The position numbers and the translations under genes are program-made. Shown piece by piece: positions 57,206-64,000 of a stretch of 64,000 nt of DNA. This stretch comes from Panicum virgatum (lineage: Eukaryota > Streptophyta > Magnoliopsida > Poales > Poaceae). Where the stretch lies: positions 124,001 through 188,000 of the forward strand of contig NC_053144.1 of assembly GCF_016808335.1 (NCBI RefSeq). Direction: 5' to 3'. How positions within the stretch are numbered: position 1 is the first letter of the stretch; each line of letters starts with the position of its first letter. The notes beneath the pieces are model-generated. The model saw only the letters and a list, made by a program, of their open reading frames with translations. It was not told where the DNA came from and did no database searches.

Positions 57206-60200
57206 GCCATGCCTCTTATATTAGTATAATAGGGAGAGAGAGAGAGAGAGAGATTAGCCATGCCTCATATTAGTATAATAGGAAATGAAGAGGACAAAGA
57301 GAGAGAGAGGGAGGGAGTAGCCATGCGTCTTATATTAGTATAATAGGAAATGAAGAGGACAAAGTAATATGTGATACAGCATAGGCTACAAACAGCATGT
57401 AACTAACCTCTTTGCCAAATTGAGCTTCATTAATAACCTTCCCTTGAGGCCGCACTGCATACAGAGTTGAAGAACGTGATGAATAGATGGGTAATATACA
57501 GTTAGAATATCTGCCCTTGAATTGGCGCAAACGAATAGTAGGTATAGATGCACCAAAATGAGAATACTCATTTTTCACAGTATACATCCTTTGCTGCTCC
57601 CACCCTAAAAAATTGGCAGATTTGTGGTGAGGTCCCTGTCGATGGCATAAGCATTAATGCTTAGCGAGTAAAATACTTTTAATCTTTATGTGCGGGTATA
57701 AATGATAAGGCAGCTCATAAATTAGGAGAAAATCTAATTACAATATGAGCAAGATATTAACCTAAGCACATAGCTGAGAAGAACACTTAAATTGCTAGCC
57801 AGAGACAAATGATTAAATTGTTGGTGGAGAAGTAAGAATCTGCAAACATTATATTCCATCAGTTTAATTTGGGAACATGGTTGTCCAACTTGTATTACGA
57901 AGTTACTTTATAGTGTTCTTTCAAGAAATGATAAAAATGACCATATGAGACAAACACAGACCAATAACTTGCACAAAATTTTATACCTACAATCCAGGAT
58001 AGTTTCTAACAAACCATCAGTGCTCTTTTACTACACAGCTTGCATCAGACAGTAGATCAAAGTCGTCTTGTTTTTCTTTAAAACGAACCAATGGAAAGGC
58101 CTACCTTGATAAAATATTTTGGTCTTATTTCATATATTCAAAATCACAGGCAGCATCTGTGCTGGAGCGAGTGGAGCCATTGCTAGATATATACATCACT
58201 GTAATCCATCATATTACTTTCTCAAAATGGAACACAAAATGAAGGGTAAAAAGGTTTCATGCATGAAACTGCCCAAAAGAAAAATGTTACTATACACAAC
58301 ATTTGCCAAAAAGATGATCACTGAAGGTGAAAATTTTTAAACTGCATGGTTTACAACCAGATGAAGCAGCATATACAAAAAATATGCATGTGTGATTCAG
58401 AAACTTATATCACACAAAGATAAGTGATCCAATCTTGATTATATGCTAATTCTTCTGATTCTAACAAAATATGTCCAGTGACAAAAATGTGCACAGGTGG
58501 AGTGGAGATCCATGGAGGAAATGAGCATTGCACACACACACACAAAAAAAGACATTCTAAATTTAAATACACTACTGCTAATTTCTTAGGTATTGACATA
58601 TATTCTGATGAAGAACACAATTTCAAAGCTGTTGAAAAAACAATTCGATATCAAAAGTCTACATAGTATGCTTTGATGAGCATACATTTCTGTTATACAT
58701 TTGAGAGACACAAAAAGGAAAGGTAGGAAACTGAAACCCCCATGGGATACTTAAAACACCATAAAAGGAATTGGTTGCCGGTAAGGAAAAGCAATGCTCA
58801 GATTGAGACAGCATTGATGCTTTTGCAGACATGAGTAGAGTTTGATCTAAAAAAAATAGGAGAATCGAAATTAAATATGGAAAGAGCACTTACACTATCA
58901 TCTTTGTGGGTGCAAACAGGTCAACACAGAAGTTCAGACCTAAATTGCTTCCATGGAATAAAGTGATGCCATGAACATATATAAATAAAGAAAAAGATGC
59001 TATGTATCCTCCTATTGTGACAAGCAGAAGTGAGCAACTGCAGTGACACTGTTGGACGATGATGTTGCTCACTTCTCAGCTCAAGGTATCACCATGGTCC
59101 CAAAATTAGGAAACAGAATGGCCATTAGTTAATTATTAGTACGAAATGTTAAATAACATTTTAGGTGTCAGGCTATTTCATAAAGTTATCAAATTAAATT
59201 TGGATTAGCAACTATCAGTATCAAATTAATTGTCTCAGTTGCATATTTATATAGCAAAATAGAGAAAAAATATCCATACAATTGGAAATACAGATTCTAT
59301 ATAGATTATCTTGGACAAGGTCAAATCTCAAGGCCAAACTTACCCGGGCACAAGGTATCTACAACATGATGACTGCCTTGAAACCACAATACAGTTTCAG
59401 AACGGAGCCATCACTTAAAGTAAGTTTTGCACAATTGAATAAATCACAAGCGCACCGAACAAATAGTAATAGAGATGATTTAGGTACTGGTGTACTTACC
59501 TAGATTTTTAGAATCACGAGGACCTGTTGTTCGTGCTCATCAACTGTAGTGGACTGTCATGTTTCTCAGTTTCTCACTAAGGTCATATTCCATCTTTTAT
59601 CCCTATACACACGTTTTGGTAAATCAACTATTTTAATTACATAAGGAAGCCTAAGCAATAAACCATGCAAGCTTCAAGTATGGAAGATACAGTTATGCAC
59701 AATTAAATACCTCTGCTTCCATTGATAAACTCATCATTTACTGCACTGAGATATCAAGGTTTTGATTGCTTACTATTTGCTGTGAATCAACTGACTTGTT
59801 ATCTTACAATCTGTAATTGCTTAACATACATTTGTTACAGCAGAGTTAATACTAATTCTATTTGAGGTACAATGTGTGGTAGTGGCATTCATCAAAAACA
59901 TTGAAATCAGCTCATTTGTGATATTGCCTCCCACTACTTATGTAGAAAATAATTTACCTATACCAAATAGAATCTAAGCAGGTCTGCTTGTGATTTTCAC
60001 TAATCTAAATACAGCGACCCTATAATGTGCAGAAATTTGAAGGGAGTCATACGAACTTATTTCAAAAATAAGCATATGATCAACTAAGCATGGAAGAAGA
60101 GACCATACCTTTTTTTTCATATCCTCCAACTATTGATTCAAAACCAGCCTCAACATAAATTGAAATCCAATGGCAGCACCTCACCTAGAATAAGCACAAC

Positions 60201-62072
60201 ATGAAACAATTTGAAGTATAGATTAACGAGATAACAAGCATAATAAAAATTTTGCTATTTTGGTATGGTTGTGTTGGGTCGGCTAGAAGCTTAGGGGGGA
60301 AAATGACTATACTAACCCACTCCTTCCGAGATATTGTAGTGCCACGTGTAATGACTTTTGCTATTTTGGTATGGCTGTCTGTTTATTTCCTAAGGTCGTT
60401 TCCTGCATGCTTTTATATTCTTTATTTCCTAAGGTCATTTCGAGCGTGCTTTGATATTCTTTATTTCCTAAGGTCGTTTCCAGCTTTGATATTCTTTATA
60501 TCCTAAGGTCATTTCCAACATGTTTTGATATTCTTTATTTCCTAAGGTCATTTCTAGCATGCTTTGATATTCTTTATCTGTGCTAATTGATATTCAACTT
60601 CAAGGCATAACTGGTTGAAAGTTTCATTAAGAGTGTGTTCTCTCTATTTTATAGGTTTGCATATTTGCTTATGGGCAGACAGGCTCTGGTAAAACATTTA
60701 CCATGTTAGGTGATGATGGAGATGATGTAAAGGGGGTGATCCCACGCGCTGTGGAGGAAATTTTTGAGACCATTCATATTCGAGAATCTTTGGGCCTAGC
60801 TCACCATACAGTAAAGGTTAGCAAACTTTTTTAGGGTGGAGGCTTCCTTCTCCCGACCCAAGTTTCAACTATCAACCTAACAGCCAAACAGCATCACAAC
60901 TAAAGTTCAAAAGATCCATCACCACTTGTCCTTGTTAACATTTTTCCCAATTATCCTCTCAGATTTTTATTTATTTGTTGTATCCAATACAGATTGATAT
61001 GAGTGAAATTTATAACGAAGAAGTGCGCAATCTGAGCTCAATGGCTTCAAATGATAACGTCGTTAAAACAAAAACCCAGGCGCTTGGAGCTTTAAAGGAA
61101 GCATTGAGCAAGAGGTGAGTGTTTACAAAGGGAACAATTGTGTAGTTAACATTCATGTTAATTATTATGTAGTGTTTTCTCCATTTTTGCACAATATATA
61201 ATTGAACATACGAGCATGTGCTAAAATTTGGGTGCCTAGCCACTAAAGATTCCTAGAATTGGAGGTGTTCAATCAGGATTGAGTGGTTGCATAGCAATTC
61301 GTAGTCCCAAATATAATTACGACCGCATTGCGCCCTAAGCTCAACTTCATCTTGGTTTTCCATGTAAGGCTTCAAATCTGCACATCAAAGGTAGAACTAG
61401 TCCCATAATATGTGAGACAAATGGAACTTATAGGCATTATCATTTGTCTTCTATGGTGTTTTAAAGGAACCATCAGCTTTACCCATGTACGCCTATGCTA
61501 CTCCCTAAAAACATAGGCAATATGTGTAGCGTCATCACTTTTTTTTGTGACATTGTATGAAGTGTATCATTTTAGTTAGCAGTCCTAGAACAAAATTCAA
61601 ATATCCTTGCAAAGAATAGTTGGAACGATAAAGGTATAAACCATGGGGTTTAGAATGTGACTTAGTTTCTTTGACAAGTAGTACAATGTGCAACATATTA
61701 TTTGTCTTGTTTACACCAAAATGTTCCTTTGGATGGATGTTACCTTTTTTTATACACTTTCATTCTTCTAAAATAAATGTGTATTTTCCTCACATTTATT
61801 ATCTAATCAGGGCTGTTGCTAAGACTTCGCGCAATGAAAGATCATCTCGAAGCCATTTTATTTTCAGGTTATCCATATATTCTTATAACGAGGTTAGTGA
61901 TAACTTCAAAATCAAAATAGTTTGTTAAATTTATAATTAATAAAAAGTATAAATGTCTTTTTTAATGTGACAGAAAATGGAAATGTGCGAAGGAGCTCTT
62001 AACATCATTGATTTAGCCGGTAGTGAAGCGGCGGACAGTGATGCTACTAAAGAAGTACAAGCCGAGGCCAAG
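53837..62072 (+). CDS. SANT/Myb-like exon, UBP6-type ubiquitin-like exons and kinesin-14 motor (partial), in phase with TAP46-like exons
   Basis: Exons 53837-54121, 54200-54269, 54854-54966, 55073-55108, 55204-55275, 55375-55452, 55532-55657, 55729-55812, 55896-56031, 56321-56430, 60655-60816, 60993-61114, 61811-61892 and 61974-62072 are phase-compatible with each other and with the exon ending at 53679. Content in order: a SANT/Myb-like helical segment ([18 protein letters not shown] ... [13 protein letters not shown]); a Pro-rich linker; a ubiquitin-like stretch ([48 protein letters not shown]) matching UBP6/USP14; a coiled coil; the kinesin-14 neck and motor ([15 protein letters not shown]-loop GQTGSGKT, switch I NERSSRSH, switch II DLAGSE). 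Kinesin-14s are minus-end-directed microtubule motors. The region between IYNEEVRNL and switch I is shorter than usual. The motor's last third is not present before the hAT element. No stop occurs in the joined exons. It may be a separate gene starting near 53894 or 54856. Confidence 0.75.
57149..57365. repeat. (GA)n microsatellite and derived minisatellite
   Basis: About 26 GA units, then three units of (GA)n plus attagccatgcctc plus tattagtataatagg; the last two also share gaaatgaagaggacaaag. Confidence 0.9.
57408..57593 (-). pseudogene. Captured exon of an unidentified gene (antisense in kinesin intron)
   Basis: On the minus strand a gcag acceptor is followed by 62 open codons ([20 protein letters not shown] ... 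[20 protein letters not shown] ... QFGKE) and a gttagt donor. It looks like a real exon of a conserved protein, but I cannot name it. No partner exons were recognised nearby, so it is probably a transposon-carried fragment. Confidence 0.45.
60386..60590 (+). repeat. Minisatellite, about five 42-bp units
   Basis: Unit: tttcctaaggtcRtttc, a variable agcatgctttga block, then tattctttat. The third unit is shortened (tttccagctttgatattc). It lies just before the exon carrying the kinesin P-loop. Confidence 0.9.
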
Positions 62073-62104
62073 GTTAGTGTTAGTGTTCAAGTATTTATAG
62101 CATT

Positions 62105-62486
62105 AAGATCAATGTTTTTAAGACGATAAAGCGAGGCGTGGTGACCGACTACCGCCTTATGCTTAAGCGAGTAAGGCGTAAGGCGAGGCGACGCCTTATG
62201 GCCATCCAACTCTAGTACAGACTAGAGAATTGGAAGCATGTCATACCTTGGTGTTGTCTCCTCTCCAGCCTGTAGTCCCAAGTGTCCATCCAACAACACA
62301 CTGCAATGGAGAGCCAATTCATGTTAGTACTTAGGTATTTCATAGGGAATATGGCACCAGCAAAAATAGAATTTAGTTGAGGGACAGGTAAAGAATAACA
62401 AGTACATAAGCACACTGCCACAAATAATAAATCCATTACACAAGCAGTTTAACAGATAGTCCACTAAATAAGATAAACTGGAGTGC
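62105..62486 (-). mobile_element. Terminal region of hAT element, with rearranged 3' part
   Basis: 62130-62200 has multiple aaggcg/gcgaggcg motifs (agcgaggcg, taaggcgtaaggcgaggcga, cgccttat), typical of subterminal regions of plant hAT elements. On the minus strand a gttcaa donor-like site near 62515 and a ttgcag site near 62300 could bound an intron, but the following sequence does not continue the transposase. Confidence 0.5.
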
Positions 62487-64000
62487 TCAGTGAGCACATT
62501 CCATACAAAATTGAACCTCTGGCATTGCTGGCCTCTCATCACCATCAACTATCCTCAACAAAACAATAAGGGGCTGTGAAGCTCTCAGGCAGTCCTCAAC
62601 TGAGTTCCAAAATTCTGTTGAAAGGATGGTGTCATGCACTTTCTTTCCTGCTTCTGTTTTTGCCAATCTGGACTTAGTCCAGTCATCACTTACAAATAGG
62701 AATTTCAGAGCATCCCTATGAGTGTGCAAGCTGCGCAAAGTGAGGAAAGCAGTAGCAAAACGAGTTACTCCTGGTCTAACAAGATCTCTACCTCCTGTCT
62801 TCTCCCTCATTGCATCAAGAAGCCTCCCGTGCCGATAAATAAAGGTAGTAACTTGTCTTGCACGTGCAATAGGCTTGCTGAACACCTTCATTTTGCCAAT
62901 GTCCTCTAGTATAAAGTCCAAGCAATGTGCAGCACATGGTGTCCAAAACAGCGTTGGAATTCTTTCCATAAGAAGCTTGCAAGCTGCCTTATAGTTAGCA
63001 CCATTGTCAGTGACTAGTTGAACAACCTTGTCTCTTCCAATGAGATCAATTCTTTGCTGTAGTAAATCTGCCAACATTGGTGCATCATGTACTTGACTTG
63101 ATGCATCAACGGACTCCAAGAAGAAAGTTCCCTCTGGACTATTGACTAGGAAATTAATGAGGTGACGGCCTCGCCTATATGTCCACCCATCTGACATGAG
63201 TGTACAGCCATATTGCTTCCAAGCAGCCTCATGCTTCTCCTTCAGTTTGTTGGTCTGTTCCACAGCCTTTGCAAGCAATGGCACCCTCACCTCATGGTAG
63301 CTAGGAGGTTTATATCCAGGTCCATACTGTCAAATGGCCTCACACATAATCTCAAAGCTCCTTGCATTGATAGCATTCAATGGTATTCCACTCTCATAGA
63401 AGAAATTGGCCACATGCATATTGACTTCATCTCTTTCTTCCTTGGTCCTGATCCTTCCCTCCACACTGGTTTGTGCAGGTCCATTCTTAGAATGCCTTTC
63501 CTCAACCACTTCTTCAGGTTTTTTCCCGAAGCATGGTAATCACTGATTTCTGCTCTTTTGGTCTAGGTGGTAAAGATGCAAATTTCAGAGCAGATTGCTT
63601 CCTTTTGGATGCTGTCCCTGAACTTGGATGTTGCATAGTTGTACCAGATGACTTGAGTGGAACTTGGATGCTGTCCCTGAACCTGGTTCTCACTTGGTAC
63701 CACTTCCACCACTTGAACACCATCATCGTCATCATCTAGGTTTAGCACTCTCCTTCTTCCCTTAACTAGTGCTGCTTCCATTGCAGCAGCAATTTCTGTT
63801 GTTGTCTTAGGACATTTGATAGCATCTCCATATCCACCTACAAGATGCTCCTTCAATCTCTTGATTCTAGCCTTTACTTGCGTTCCACAAAGGACACACT
63901 CAACCAAATCTCTGTTGCCAATTTCTGGCCAGAAGCCATACTGCCATCCAGGATCATTAGACTTGGCCTTCCTTTTCGGATCTGTCCTTGGATCATATTC
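62487..64000 (-). pseudogene. hAT transposase (BED finger + DUF659), partial and broken
   Basis: On the minus strand, from the window edge: GWQYGFWPEIGNRDL, then a BED-type zinc finger (VECVLCGTQVKARIKRLKEH), an acidic linker (LDDDDDGVQVVEVV), then after at least one frame change NFFYESGIPLNAINARSFEI, and the DUF659 region (GCTLMSDGWTYRRGRHLINF, LVTDNGANYKAACKLL, FWTPCAAHCLDFILEDIGK, TTFIYRHGRLLDAMREKTGG, GVTRFATAFLTLRSL, LSTEFWNSVEDCLRASQP). A TGA near 63332 interrupts between MCEAI and QYGPGYKPPSYHE. After RPAMPEV the frame ends at once (QFCMECAH-stop), so the C-terminal hAT dimerisation region is missing. It lies within or just after the kinesin gene in opposite orientation. It continues beyond the window. 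Confidence 0.85.

Larger units (their letters stand above)
56431..60654 (+). other. 4.2-kb intron of the kinesin gene with microsatellites, repeats and a captured exon
   Basis: Separates the exon ending AMDGKK from the P-loop exon. Near 56630 is ctagggtaatgcggcgcgcc. A long (GA)n lies at 57149-57202, then three copies of a unit containing attagccatgcctc and tattagtataatagg (about 57200-57355). A minus-strand exon-like frame is at 57408-57593. 60386-60590 has five copies of a roughly 42-bp unit. The remaining sequence is AT-rich with no gene seen. Confidence 0.75.

Overview
The window is nuclear DNA of a grass, probably a panicoid (maize, sorghum or millet type). The evidence is multi-exon genes with GT-AG introns, nested LTR retrotransposons including an Opie/Ji-like Maximus/SIRE Copia element, a grass-type DUF6598 gene and many MITEs. 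No bacterial, organellar or CRISPR features were seen.

Layout. 1-383: last exon of an unidentified gene. 781-1920: broken 5' fragment of a TBC (Rab-GAP) gene whose intact paralogue lies at 39533-44126. 1921-3100: element with about 165-bp inverted termini. 3857-6027: DUF6598 gene broken by a frameshift and a perfect 178-bp tandem duplication. 6562-32344: Copia element (Ale/Retrofit-like, short LTRs, TSD ttgat) split by two later insertions: a Maximus/SIRE Copia composite (9628-26562, TSD gcggc) arranged LTR-internal-LTR-internal-LTR, and, 3 bp beyond that insertion's target duplication, a 3.8-kb probable solo LTR in reverse orientation (26571-30385, TSD gctgc). 32390-35850: transposon-rich DNA with a broken CTP synthase fragment and a 283-bp hAT MITE. 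35862-38842: 3' half of a PDR-type ABCG transporter. 39533-44126: complete 11-exon TBC gene (443 aa). 44701-44757: internally deleted tRNA-His. 45084-45722: NHL/LEA_2 membrane protein. 46567-48560: LTR and gene fragments.

49822-62072 is the most unusual region. Nine exons encode the PP2A regulator TAP46 without its C-terminal tail. They run in phase into an unrecognised segment, a SANT/Myb-like exon, exons matching the ubiquitin-like domain of UBP6-type deubiquitinases, a coiled coil and a kinesin-14 motor. All 23 inferred exons are phase-compatible and give 946 stop-free codons. The motor is still incomplete at 62072, where a reverse-strand hAT transposon (62487-64000) follows. This is either an unusual chimeric gene or two abutting genes that look continuous; RNA evidence is needed to decide.

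The genes do not form a pathway. The region is a record of segmental duplication, gene-fragment capture and layered transposition. Exon borders were read by eye from splice consensus, reading frame and remembered family sequence; no alignment was run.
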